Source: Nitrospira japonica | Lineage (GTDB): Bacteria; Nitrospirota; Nitrospiria; Nitrospirales; Nitrospiraceae | Direction of reading: 5' to 3' | DNA: 64,000 nt | Assembly (NCBI RefSeq): GCF_900169565.1 | Contig: NZ_LT828648.1 | Location: 3,074,501 to 3,138,500, forward strand | Shown: piece after piece, positions 10,687 through 19,028 of the stretch | Layout of the letters: the number at the start of each line of letters is the position of its first letter | Numbering within the stretch: the first letter of the stretch is position 1 | Program-made: the position numbers and the translations under genes | Notes under the pieces: generated by a model | Seen by the model: only the letters and a program-made list of their open reading frames with translations | Databases searched by the model: none | Told to the model about the DNA's origin: nothing

Positions 10687-12009
10687 TTGACGGAATCAGC
10701 CTCGCAGAACGCAACGGATCAGGACGGCCTCGCACCTGGCCGTCGCCGGTCCATTCCTCTCTATACCAGGGTCCTGATCGGCGCTCTCTGCGGCACGGCG
10801 CTCGGACTGCTCCTCGGAAAGGCTCCTTACCTCGGCCCGTTCGGCAATGAACACCTGGGCTTGATCGGTCTGGCGGTCATTACCCTGCTGAAGGCGCTCG
10901 CAATTCCGCTCATCTTCTTCGCCATCCTCGATGCCTTCCTCCGCATGAGCCTGCCCCTTCGGCAGGGAACCAGGCTGCTCGCCATCTGCCTCATCAACGT
11001 CTCGGTGGCCATGACGATCGGGCTCGTGATCATGAACCTCTGGAATCCGGGGGCGGCCTGGCACGGTCATCTGGATCAATTGCTCACGACAGATTCGAGG
11101 GGAGCCGGCCCAACCCGAACCGGCCCTGGTGAGGCCATCGAACACCTGGCCTCCTATATTCCCAGCACCATGTTCCGGCCCTTCACGACCAACAACGTCA
11201 TTGGCGTGGTGCTCCTCGCCGTCGTGTCCGGCGCGGTATTGCGGCATCTCCGAGTCAATCGCCCGCTCCATGCGCTCGAGCGCACCGTCGAAATCGTCGA
11301 GCGTGTCTATCATTGGCTCATTCGCATCCTCGGGTGGATCATCGAAGTCGTTCCGTTTGCCGTGTTCGGCGTGCTCGCCAACGTGGTCGGAAAGGCCGGC
11401 GCGGGGGTCTTCTCGCTCTTGTGGATCTTTCTTGTCGCGATCCTGGCGGGGCTCCTGGTCCATGCGCTCGTCTACTATCCGGCCGTCGCCTGGCTCGTCG
11501 GCCGGAAACCGCCCGGCATCTATATCGGCAAGGGCGCGGACGCGATTACGACGGCGCTGTCCTGCAACAGCAGTCTGGCCACCGTCCCGATCACGCTCCG
11601 TTGTCTCGAGCGGATGCAGGTCTCGCCGGAATCGGCACGCCTGGCCGCTTGCGTGGGAACGAACCTGAATAATGACGGCATTACCCTCTACGAAGCGATG
11701 GCCGCGCTGTTTTTGGCCCAGGCGTTGGGCTTCGAGCTGGCCCTCGGGAATCAGCTCCTGATCATTGCGGCCTCCATCGTCGCCGGCATCGGCGCGGCCG
11801 GCATACCCGAAGCCGGCTTGGTCGTGCTCCCCCTGGTCCTTTCGGCCGCCGGGCTGCCGGACCAGATCATCACGGCCGCCATCCCACTGATCATGACGGT
11901 CGACTGGATCCTGGCCAGGGTCCGATCGGGAGTCAACGTCATGAGCGACATGCTGGTGGCGATACTGCTCGATGCGGCGGAACGGAAGCGTCTGCCGTCC
12001 GGCCCCTGA
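10687..12009 (+). CDS. Dicarboxylate/amino acid:cation symporter (DAACS family)
   Basis: A polytopic inner-membrane symporter of about 440 aa, related to GltP, GltT and DctA. Helical-hairpin motifs are recognisable: ALSCNSSLATVPITLRCLER stands where the serine-rich HP1 motif normally is, and CVGTNLNNDGITLYEAMAAL corresponds to the GxxxNMDG motif of TM7. FRPFTTNNVIGVVLLAVVSG and IIEVVPFAVFGVLANVVG are also typical. It probably takes up glutamate, aspartate or C4-dicarboxylates with H+ or Na+; the altered motif residues mean the substrate is unsure. The only start in frame upstream is TTG at 10687, which lacks a clear RBS, so the N-terminus is uncertain. Confidence 0.85.
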   Translation: MTESASQNATDQDGLAPGRRRSIPLYTRVLIGALCGTALGLLLGKAPYLGPFGNEHLGLIGLAVITLLKALAIPLIFFAILDAFLRMSLPLRQGTRLLAICLINVSVAMTIGLVIMNLWNPGAAWHGHLDQLLTTDSRGAGPTRTGPGEAIEHLASYIPSTMFRPFTTNNVIGVVLLAVVSGAVLRHLRVNRPLHALERTVEIVERVYHWLIRILGWIIEVVPFAVFGVLANVVGKAGAGVFSLLWIFLVAILAGLLVHALVYYPAVAWLVGRKPPGIYIGKGADAITTALSCNSSLATVPITLRCLERMQVSPESARLAACVGTNLNNDGITLYEAMAALFLAQALGFELALGNQLLIIAASIVAGIGAAGIPEAGLVVLPLVLSAAGLPDQIITAAIPLIMTVDWILARVRSGVNVMSDMLVAILLDAAERKRLPSGP

Positions 12010-12198
12010 AATTCCATACCGGCCGTCGGGGTGATTTTCCTTAGAGAAAACAGGTATCCTGGCGAGTGGGCAGCGGCGGCGGCGCCATGGTACTGTGTAG
12101 TGTCGTTCGAAAGAGGATAGCGCCCGATTGCGTCACGCACAAACATCCAATTCAGCAGACCGGCATCTCACCGGATTTCACGCGAGGGGGAATCACAC

Positions 12199-12594
12199 AT
12201 GAACTACAAATGGGTACTGTGGGGGCTTTGTCTCTCGATCGGTCTCGCCGGATGCGGCGGAAGTCAACCGGCCGAAATCAAGGACGAACGCTTGACGGTC
12301 GGAAGAGTACAAAGCGAAATCAAGGTCGGCATGCCGGCTTCCCAGGTCGTGGAAATCCTGGGCTCACCCAACATCGTGACCACCGACGAGAAGCGGCGGG
12401 AAGTCTGGATGTACGACAAGGTGTCGACCGACCGGGTAGATACCGCAAGTTCCTCGTACGGCACCTTGATCATTCTGGGAAAAAACTCGCGGGATGCCTC
12501 GAGTTCTCAGCGGCAACGCACGCTCACGATCATCATCAAGTACGACGATGACAAGAAAGTCCGTGATCTTGCGTATAACTACACCCAGTTCTGA
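12199..12594 (+). CDS. BamE/SmpA-like lipoprotein
   Basis: A 131-aa predicted lipoprotein with lipobox IGLAGCGGS. The segment VQSEIKVGMPASQVVEILGS followed by PNIVTTDEKRREVWMYDKV has the SmpA/OmlA (BamE) signature, in which a G-M-(T/S)-xxxVxxxLG-xP turn precedes a tryptophan strand. Such proteins assist outer-membrane assembly or act as small binding modules. It is the first of four lipoprotein genes in tight tandem: its 3' end overlaps the next start by 47 bp. A good start follows GAGGGGGAATCACAC. The role in this cluster is unknown. Confidence 0.7.
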   Translation: MNYKWVLWGLCLSIGLAGCGGSQPAEIKDERLTVGRVQSEIKVGMPASQVVEILGSPNIVTTDEKRREVWMYDKVSTDRVDTASSSYGTLIILGKNSRDASSSQRQRTLTIIIKYDDDKKVRDLAYNYTQF

Positions 12595-13192
12595 TCGCCT
12601 CGCCGCCCGCTCCGGCCGGCTTGCCGGGTGGGCGGCCTGTTTGGCCTGCACAGCCGGCCTGGCCCTGTTGGCGGGTTGCGTCCAGGAGACGAAGCCCGAC
12701 GAGCTGTTCCAGCTGAAGCCGGAAAGCCTCCGGAACCGGGCGATGTCCATACGCACCTTCGACACTTCCAACGAGCTCGAGCTCCTGTCGGCTTCCGCGG
12801 CCGTTCTCCAAGACCTGGGGTACCAGGTGGAGGAGAGCGTGCACGAGGTCGGGTATTTCCGCGCGGTCAAGGAACGGAGCGCCAGGGAACATGGCCAGGA
12901 CTGGCAGCGGGTCATGTTCTTCTTTTTCTCGCTGGGCGGAGCCGTCATCCCGGTCGATCTCCACCAACAGCTCGTGGCGAATCTGGTCACCAAACCCCTC
13001 AATCCGGAGGGCACCAAGCAACAGGTGCGCATCAGCTTCTACCGCATCGTCTGGAAGGGCGACGGCCAGGCCAATCGGCAATACATCCCGCCTGGGGAGC
13101 AGTATATGGAGATGATCCATGATCCGGAGATCTACCAGCAATTCTTCGCCAAACTGTCCAAGGCCGTGTTCCTGGAAGCCCACGACATCTAG
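12548..13192 (+). CDS. Lipoprotein, tandem paralogue 1
   Basis: A 214-aa predicted lipoprotein starting at the ATG inside the previous gene. The lipobox is ALLAGCVQE. The mature domain starts MSIRTFDTSNELELLSASAA, continues VLQDLGYQVEESVHEVGYF and ends DPEIYQQFFAKLSKAVFLE. The same framework recurs in the two following genes, so the three are paralogues made by duplication. A hydrophobic MFFFFSLGGAVIPVDL insert is specific to this copy. No known family is recognised by eye. The 47-bp overlap with the BamE-like gene suggests coupled expression. Confidence 0.7.
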   Translation: MTRKSVILRITTPSSDRLAARSGRLAGWAACLACTAGLALLAGCVQETKPDELFQLKPESLRNRAMSIRTFDTSNELELLSASAAVLQDLGYQVEESVHEVGYFRAVKERSAREHGQDWQRVMFFFFSLGGAVIPVDLHQQLVANLVTKPLNPEGTKQQVRISFYRIVWKGDGQANRQYIPPGEQYMEMIHDPEIYQQFFAKLSKAVFLEAHDI

Positions 13193-13210
13193 CACGAGGA
13201 GCCGGAATCT

Positions 13211-13675
13211 ATGCGGAACGCATTAATGGCCCGACGGTGGGGGTGGGGAATCGTCATCGGCCTCTGGGGTGTGCTCTTATACGGATGTACGACCCCGGAG
13301 CAGCCGCCGACCCTGCTGGCGCCGACGGAGGCACAGCTGAAGATCCGCAACTTTCAGACGCGGGTCTTCGACATGACCGACCGAAACTTTGCGATCCGAT
13401 CCGTCATCGGTTCGCTCCAGGACTTGGGCTTCATCATCGAACGGGCCAACGACGTCCTGGGGCTCGTGACGGCCGCCCGTTTCGCCGAACCGAACTACTA
13501 TGACGTCGTCACCATCACCGTGACCGTGCGGCAGCTCAATGCGACGCAGCTCACGATCCGGGCCAACGCGATCTACAACAACCGGCCGATCGAGGATCCC
13601 AAAGTTTATCAGAACTTCTTCTTCACCCTCGAACGGTCGTTGTTCATCACCAAGGAGAGCCCGACCGCGCCATGA
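13211..13675 (+). CDS. Lipoprotein, tandem paralogue 2
   Basis: A 154-aa predicted lipoprotein with lipobox LLYGCTTPE. The conserved framework is AQLKIRNFQTRVFDMTDRNF, then SLQDLGFIIERANDVLGLVT, and a C-terminal DPKVYQNFFFTLERSLFI. It is the shortest of the three paralogues and lacks their inserts, so it may represent the minimal domain. It starts 18 bp after paralogue 1 behind an AGGAG and overlaps paralogue 3 by four bases (ATGA). Function is unknown. The domain looks like a small alpha/beta module anchored in the envelope. Confidence 0.7.
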   Translation: MRNALMARRWGWGIVIGLWGVLLYGCTTPEQPPTLLAPTEAQLKIRNFQTRVFDMTDRNFAIRSVIGSLQDLGFIIERANDVLGLVTAARFAEPNYYDVVTITVTVRQLNATQLTIRANAIYNNRPIEDPKVYQNFFFTLERSLFITKESPTAP

Positions 13676-14280
13676 GAAGTTCAGCGGGATACCAGTCGAC
13701 TTGGCTCGGTCCGGCGACCGGATCGATGTGCCGGACCGTCGTGGCGCTGGCCTGCCTTGCCGGTCTCTCAGGCTGCAACACCTATGAGCTGCGCCAGGAA
13801 AATCAATCGAACGCGCGCAATCAGGTGTGGCTGTCCGAAACGAGCCAACTCAAGATCCGCGCCGCCCAAACCAGAGTGTTCGACACGACCGACCGCCTGA
13901 AGCTTCTGCAAGCGGTCGTCTCGACCATGCAGGATCTGGATTTCAAAGTCGAAGTCCTCGACCAGGATCTGGGAATCGTCTCGGGAAAGAAGTTCGTGGA
14001 GGTCGAGACCGGCTACATGGCTGACCCGGTCTATTACTATCTCTATCGGCCCGATACGATGATGTTCCTCGCCCGAAACTACCGATCCTGGGGTCCCTTC
14101 TACTATCGCAGCAACCTCGTGCGGTTCACCGCCACGATCCGCCCGCGCGGCGAAACGCAGTCGCTCATCCGTGTCAGCGTGCAGTACTACATGCACGCGC
14201 TCGAAGATCCGAAGGCCTATCAAGAGTTCTTCCGCACACTCGAACAGTCGCTCTTCCTTCAAGGCCACGAAGATACGTAG
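13672..14280 (+). CDS. Lipoprotein, tandem paralogue 3
   Basis: A 202-aa predicted lipoprotein with lipobox AGLSGCNTY. Framework: LKIRAAQTRVFDTTDRLKLL, VVSTMQDLDFKVEVLDQDLG, and DPKAYQEFFRTLEQSLFLQG at the C-terminus. Compared with paralogue 2 it carries an extra Tyr-rich insert (MADPVYYYLYRPDTMMFLAR). The ATGA overlap with paralogue 2 shows coupled translation. The start ATG at 13672 gives a longer than usual n-region before the hydrophobic core. Function is unknown. Confidence 0.7.
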   Translation: MRSSAGYQSTWLGPATGSMCRTVVALACLAGLSGCNTYELRQENQSNARNQVWLSETSQLKIRAAQTRVFDTTDRLKLLQAVVSTMQDLDFKVEVLDQDLGIVSGKKFVEVETGYMADPVYYYLYRPDTMMFLARNYRSWGPFYYRSNLVRFTATIRPRGETQSLIRVSVQYYMHALEDPKAYQEFFRTLEQSLFLQGHEDT

Positions 14281-14396
14281 CCGCTGTTCAGAAAGGCCCA
14301 TCCAGCAAGGCCGTCTCCCCATTGAACCTCGGCTCCCGCTCCGCTAAGCTGAACGGAATCTTACGACGATCACCCCTAACTGGCATTCGGATCACG

Positions 14397-14702
14397 ATGG
14401 ACGAACTCGAAGAAAAGGCCAACACGCTCTTCACCGGCAAGACGAGTCAGCTGGCCGCCTCGCACAATCATATCCGGTGCACGGTGGACGGCTGTCTGCA
14501 GCACGCGACCGTCGCCTGCGAAGTCGCGGTCAAGAACTCCCACCTGGGACCGGACGGGGAGATCCATCACATCCCCCTCTGCTCCAACCATGCCCAGGCG
14601 GGCGATACGTTGCGCTGGGAATGGAGACGGGACCCTGACGCAAGCGCGACGCGCAAGCTGCGGCTGGACAATCTCTTTGCGTTGGACACGGTCGAGGATT
14701 AA
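14397..14702 (+). CDS. Small cysteine-containing hypothetical protein
   Basis: A 101-aa cytosolic protein beginning MDELEEKANTLFTGKTSQLA. It contains HNHIRCTVDGCLQHATVAC and later HHIPLCSNHAQ. The Cys/His spacing (CxxxxC, C, then CxxH) suggests a structural metal site, though no known zinc family is recognised. An upstream in-frame extension from 14322 is possible but has no RBS. A zinc-ribbon microprotein gene follows 38 bp downstream on the same strand, so both may belong to one unit. Function is unknown. Confidence 0.55.
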   Translation: MDELEEKANTLFTGKTSQLAASHNHIRCTVDGCLQHATVACEVAVKNSHLGPDGEIHHIPLCSNHAQAGDTLRWEWRRDPDASATRKLRLDNLFALDTVED

Positions 14703-14740
14703 CCACACTCAGTCCGTCTCAAAGGAGAAGGAGCACCTGC

Positions 14741-14890
14741 ATGGCCGAGCCGCTCAATTCACCGATACCAACCGGCAGTAATCCTCCAAAGGCCCAGTTC
14801 ATCTGGCAATGTCCCTCCTGCTCCCGGCGCTATTTGACCGAACAGGCTCCGGCGCAATGTCCCTATTGTCTGCAACCGGTCAAGGGGTGA
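14741..14890 (+). CDS. 49-aa zinc-ribbon-like microprotein
   Basis: A short reading frame, MAEPLNSPIPTG and onward, with two CxxC knuckles: WQCPSCSRRYL and AQCPYCLQPVKG. The 14-residue gap between the knuckles fits a small zinc ribbon of rubredoxin or regulatory-ribbon type. AGGAG motifs (aaaggagaaggagc) stand about 6-12 nt before the ATG, supporting real translation. It probably binds Zn or Fe in the cytoplasm. The partner is not known. Confidence 0.6.
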   Translation: MAEPLNSPIPTGSNPPKAQFIWQCPSCSRRYLTEQAPAQCPYCLQPVKG

Positions 14891-14958
14891 TGACGCAAGG
14901 TTCCTTGTTTGTTCCCGCGCCGATACCGGGGCGGGCCGTCCGGTCATGATGCAACGAC

Positions 14959-15579
14959 ATGATGACCCCGCGTAGATTTTCGATGATCCGCGAGTTCCAC
15001 CTTGCGGATTTTCTGACGCTGGCCAACGCCGCCTGCGGCGTCGGCGCGGTGCTCTTCAGCATGCGCTACATGGGCAGCGGCGCCTCGGCTGATTTTCTCA
15101 CGGCGGCGGCGCTGGTTCCCGGAGCGCTGCTGTTCGACTGGCTCGACGGACGCGTCGCCCGCTGGCGGCACGAGCATACCGCGCTCGGTCGCGAACTCGA
15201 TTCGCTTGCCGACATTCTCTCCTTCGGCATGGCGCCCGCCGCGCTCGGCTATGCCGCCGGCCTGCGGGGCGGATGGGATTGGTTCGCCCTGACCTTTTTC
15301 GTCTGCTGCGGAGTGAGCCGCCTGGCCCGTTACAACGTCACGGCCGAACAGCTGTCCGCCGGCGGTGACAAAGTCGCCTACTTCGAAGGGACGCCGATTC
15401 CGACCACGGTCCTGCTCGCCGGCCTCTTGGCGATCCTCCTGTGGCAGGATCGGCTGGGCGAACGACTCTATGGAGGAGTCTGGACAATCGGCGTGGCCGA
15501 TCTGCATCCCCTGTCACTGTTGTTCGTGCTTTCCGGGAGTCTCATGATCAGCAAAACCCTGAAGATCCCCAAGATCTGA
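14959..15579 (+). CDS. pssA: CDP-diacylglycerol-serine O-phosphatidyltransferase
   Basis: Makes phosphatidylserine, the precursor of phosphatidylethanolamine, in the inner membrane. The 206-aa protein holds the CDP-alcohol phosphotransferase motif DGRVARWRHEHTALGRELDS, followed directly by LAD, which fits D-G-x2-A-R-x8-G-x3-D-x3-D. Around it are the helices expected for the family (ALVPGALLFDWL, LTFFVCCGVSRLARYN, IPTTVLLAGLLAILLW). The motif SFGMAPA after the catalytic segment is typical of PssA rather than PgsA. Two adjacent ATGs (14959, 14962) are possible. It is followed 18 bp later by the nuclease-helicase gene. Confidence 0.9.
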   Translation: MMTPRRFSMIREFHLADFLTLANAACGVGAVLFSMRYMGSGASADFLTAAALVPGALLFDWLDGRVARWRHEHTALGRELDSLADILSFGMAPAALGYAAGLRGGWDWFALTFFVCCGVSRLARYNVTAEQLSAGGDKVAYFEGTPIPTTVLLAGLLAILLWQDRLGERLYGGVWTIGVADLHPLSLLFVLSGSLMISKTLKIPKI

Positions 15580-15597
15580 ATTCATCCGGAGGATCGG

Positions 15598-18500
15598 ATG
15601 AGAAAGTCGGCGGACCGTCTCCGCTATGCTCCCAGCGACCTGATCACGTTTTTAGCCTCCCCCTTTGCATCCTGGATGGATCGTTACCATCTGGAGTACC
15701 CCGGCGCCGCCGAACCGGACGAGCGGACTGAAGACGACGGGCTGATCGCCAAGACCGGAGCCCGGCACGAACAGGCCGTCCTCGAAGAGTTCCGGACGTC
15801 CGACGCCCGCATGGTAGAGATCACCACGCGGGACTTCACCCAGGCGCTGACGCAGACCAAGTCCGCCGTCACGGCCAGAACCCCGGTCATCTATCAGGCC
15901 GCACTCGAAGAGGGAGATTTCTCTGGCTTCGCGGACTTTCTCCTGCTGGATCCGTCCGGCGATTATCAGGTCTGGGATACGAAGCTTGCCCGCTCGCCCA
16001 AACCGTACTATGCCATTCAGCTCTGCTGTTATTCCGAGATGCTCGCCTCGATCACAGGCGTACGGCCCGACACGTTCGGCGTGATCCTGGGCAACGGCGA
16101 GCGTGTCCCGTTCAAGCTCGAATCCTTCGTGTATTACTACCGCCATCTGAAACAGCAATTCCTCATGTTACAGGCCGGTTTCACCGGCGACCTCCACGAC
16201 CGGCCTGAGCCGGCCCCCCGCGCCGACCATGGCCGCTGGACTTCCCATGCAGACCGCTTTTTTCGAGACCGCGACCACCTCGTCATGGTCGCCGGCATCA
16301 CGACCGGCCAGATCAAAAAGCTCTTGAAGGCCGGCCTCACGACCGCGGCGCAGTTGGCCGACGCGTCCTCGGTGAAAGTTGCGAACCTCGACCAGGCTTC
16401 GCTCGACAAGCTCGCGGCGCAGGCCAGACTCCAGCGGCAGACGATCGAAGACCGGCTGACCGATCCTGAGGCGCCCCCGCGATTCGAGATCCTGCCGCAC
16501 GCCGGTCCGAACGGAGAGGCAGTCGGATTTGCCGCGCTGCCTCCTGACGATCCGGGCGACGTCTGGTTCGACATGGAGGGCTACCCGCTGGCTCCCGGCG
16601 GCCTCGAATATCTGTTCGGCTGCTGCACACGGGAACCGAGCGGACCAGTCTATCGATATTGGGATTGGTGGGCCCACGACCGGGACGGGGAGAAGCGCGC
16701 GTTCGAAGAGTTCGTCGATTGGGCGTTCGACCGGTGGAAGAAGTATCCCCGCATGCACATCTACCATTACGCGCCCTATGAGCCGAGCGCCATACGGCGG
16801 CTGAGTACGCGCCATGACAGCCGGCAGGACGAAGTGGACGAACTGCTGCGGCGCAACGTGTTCGTGGATCTCTTTCGCATCGTCCGGCAGGGACTGCGCG
16901 TGGGAGCCGACAACTATTCCATCAAGTCCGTCGAACGTCTGTACCGACCCAAGCGGGCGACGGAGGTCGCGAGCGGAGCCGATTCGATCGTGGCCTATAG
17001 CCGGTGGATCGAAAGCGGGCAGGCCGGCGATTGGCGGCAGAGCGCCGTGCTCAAGAACATTCGGGACTACAACGAGGACGATTGCCGGTCCACGGCCGAG
17101 CTCCTCGACTGGATGAGGGCTCTGGCCACAACACGACATCTCCTTCCACCGTCTCCACGATCTGTTCCAGCGCAGGACGAGCCACGTGAACTCCCGCAGG
17201 CCGTGATTGACAGGATCGAAACCGTGGCGCAGCTGCGGAAGCGGCGGGACTCTGTCGCTCTCACGCTCGCCGACCTGGTCGAATTTCACCGGCGCGAACA
17301 GAAGCCCGTATGGTGGCGGATGTTCGATCGTGCCGCCGCGACGCCGGATCAGCTGCGCGACGATCCGGGATGCATCGAAGGATTGACGGCCGACGGACCC
17401 TGCTCGACGGAAAAACGTTCACTTCTCCAAGCCTACCGATTCGATCCGGCGCAGGAATGCAGGCTGGCCGCCTCCGACCAGGTGCGGTTCGTCCATAACC
17501 TTGACGCCACGTTCACCATCGCCGATCTCGATGCAGCCATGGGCCGGCTGACGTTGAAAATCGGCCGACAGAGCCTGGGAGACAAGTGCGGTGGAGTCTT
17601 TCCGACCGAGGGATCGCTGCTGCAGAATGAATTCGTCTCGCCGGCCGGCATCCCTGATGCCTTGGCCAGGGTGGCGGCCTCCCACCTGTCCGATACGCTG
17701 CCCAAACCGGTCACGGCATTGTTGACCAGGCAGGCGCCGGCTGCGCCGATGCAACAGGCAGGTGAATCCACCATCGACGCGGCTCTACGTATCGCCCGCT
17801 CCATGGACGGAGGTTGCCTCGTCGTTCAAGGCCCTCCGGGTACGGGAAAGACCTATGCGGCATCCCGCGTCATCGTGGCATTGCTCGAGAGGGGCAAGAG
17901 AATCGGCATCGCCTCGAACAGCCATAAAGCCATTATCAATCTGGTGAAAGCATGCGGCGAAGCGCTCGGTCCCGGTTTGAAGGGCGTCAAGGCCGGAGGC
18001 GAGCTGGATAGAGATCTGCACGAAGCCTATCCCGGATTGCTCCATGTTGCGAGCAACAATGACGCGAAGAGTCGATACGTGGAGGGCCTGGTGGGCGGCA
18101 CGGCGTGGCTCTTCACCAGGGACGAATGGATCGATACGCTCGACTACCTGTTCATCGACGAAGCGGGACAAGTTCCGCTCGCCAACGCGGTCGCCATGGC
18201 CGGAAGCGCCCGTAACCTCGTCCTGCTGGGCGATCAGATGCAGTTGGAACAACCGATTCAAGGTTCCCATCCCGGAGACGCGGGCCTGTCGGTGCTGCAA
18301 TATGCGCTCAAGGATGAAGCAGCCAGCCTGCCGGACGCTCCCGTCTTCCATGCGGTTGTGCCGCCGGACTACGGACTCTTTCTTGGAGAATCCCGACGGA
18401 TGCACCCCTCGGTGTGCCGGTTCATCTCCGAAAGCATCTACGAAACGCGTCTCACGTCTCATCCCGATTGCGCGAGACAACGGATCGAGGCCAATCCAGT

Positions 18501-19005
18501 CACGCGTCGGTTCGTCGGCAAGGAGGCAGGCCTGATCTTGAGCCCCGTCGAACACGACGGGAACGTCCTGCGGAGTGACGAGGAAATCATCCGGGTCCAA
18601 GCCCTCTACCGGGAACTGCTCGGCCGGCCCTACACGGACAAGCACGGGAAGACGAGACCGCTCGCCCTCGCGGACTTTCTCTTCATCGCGCCGTATAACG
18701 CCCAGGTGCGGGCCCTGCAAGACACGCTGCCGGCCGGCGCGCGCGTGGGCAGCGTCGACAAGTTTCAGGGGCAAGAGGCGCCGGTCTGCATCCTCTCTCT
18801 CTGTTCGAGCTACGGAGAATATGGCTCTCGCGGGCTGGCCTTCATTCTGGACCGCAACCGCATCAACGTCGCGGTCTCGCGCGCCCAATGCCTGGCCGTC
18901 GTGGTCGCGGATCCTCGTATTGCCTGCTCGTTCCCTGGATCGGTGAAGGACATGATGCTGCTCAACTTGTTCTGCAAACTGGCCGACGCATCAGCGGGCG
19001 ATTAG
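15598..19005 (+). CDS. RecB-like nuclease / RNase H-like exonuclease / SF1 helicase fusion (TM0106-type)
   Basis: A 1135-aa multidomain protein. Residues about 1-180 are a RecB/Cas4-like PD-(D/E)xK nuclease, with DFLLLDPSGDYQVWDTKLAR supplying the D...DxK residues and the Q-x3-Y motif (AIQLCCYSEML). Residues about 315-510 resemble a DEDD (RNase_H_2/YprB-like) exonuclease starting VWFDMEGYPLAPGG. Residues about 735-1120 are a Dna2/UPF1-like SF1B helicase: Walker A QGPPGTGKTYAAS (near 743), DEAGQ box FIDEAGQVPLAN (near 852), GSVDKFQGQE and the arginine-finger motif INVAVSRAQ. The domain order matches the TM0106-type RecB-like family. It is likely active in DNA repair or nucleic-acid processing; the exact role is not established. 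An AGGA lies before the start at 15598. Confidence 0.85.
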   Translation: MRKSADRLRYAPSDLITFLASPFASWMDRYHLEYPGAAEPDERTEDDGLIAKTGARHEQAVLEEFRTSDARMVEITTRDFTQALTQTKSAVTARTPVIYQAALEEGDFSGFADFLLLDPSGDYQVWDTKLARSPKPYYAIQLCCYSEMLASITGVRPDTFGVILGNGERVPFKLESFVYYYRHLKQQFLMLQAGFTGDLHDRPEPAPRADHGRWTSHADRFFRDRDHLVMVAGITTGQIKKLLKAGLTTAAQLADASSVKVANLDQASLDKLAAQARLQRQTIEDRLTDPEAPPRFEILPHAGPNGEAVGFAALPPDDPGDVWFDMEGYPLAPGGLEYLFGCCTREPSGPVYRYWDWWAHDRDGEKRAFEEFVDWAFDRWKKYPRMHIYHYAPYEPSAIRRLSTRHDSRQDEVDELLRRNVFVDLFRIVRQGLRVGADNYSIKSVERLYRPKRATEVASGADSIVAYSRWIESGQAGDWRQSAVLKNIRDYNEDDCRSTAELLDWMRALATTRHLLPPSPRSVPAQDEPRELPQAVIDRIETVAQLRKRRDSVALTLADLVEFHRREQKPVWWRMFDRAAATPDQLRDDPGCIEGLTADGPCSTEKRSLLQAYRFDPAQECRLAASDQVRFVHNLDATFTIADLDAAMGRLTLKIGRQSLGDKCGGVFPTEGSLLQNEFVSPAGIPDALARVAASHLSDTLPKPVTALLTRQAPAAPMQQAGESTIDAALRIARSMDGGCLVVQGPPGTGKTYAASRVIVALLERGKRIGIASNSHKAIINLVKACGEALGPGLKGVKAGGELDRDLHEAYPGLLHVASNNDAKSRYVEGLVGGTAWLFTRDEWIDTLDYLFIDEAGQVPLANAVAMAGSARNLVLLGDQMQLEQPIQGSHPGDAGLSVLQYALKDEAASLPDAPVFHAVVPPDYGLFLGESRRMHPSVCRFISESIYETRLTSHPDCARQRIEANPVTRRFVGKEAGLILSPVEHDGNVLRSDEEIIRVQALYRELLGRPYTDKHGKTRPLALADFLFIAPYNAQVRALQDTLPAGARVGSVDKFQGQEAPVCILSLCSSYGEYGSRGLAFILDRNRINVAVSRAQCLAVVVADPRIACSFPGSVKDMMLLNLFCKLADASAGD

Positions 19006-19028
19006 GCGGCAGACGGGCACGGGCAATC

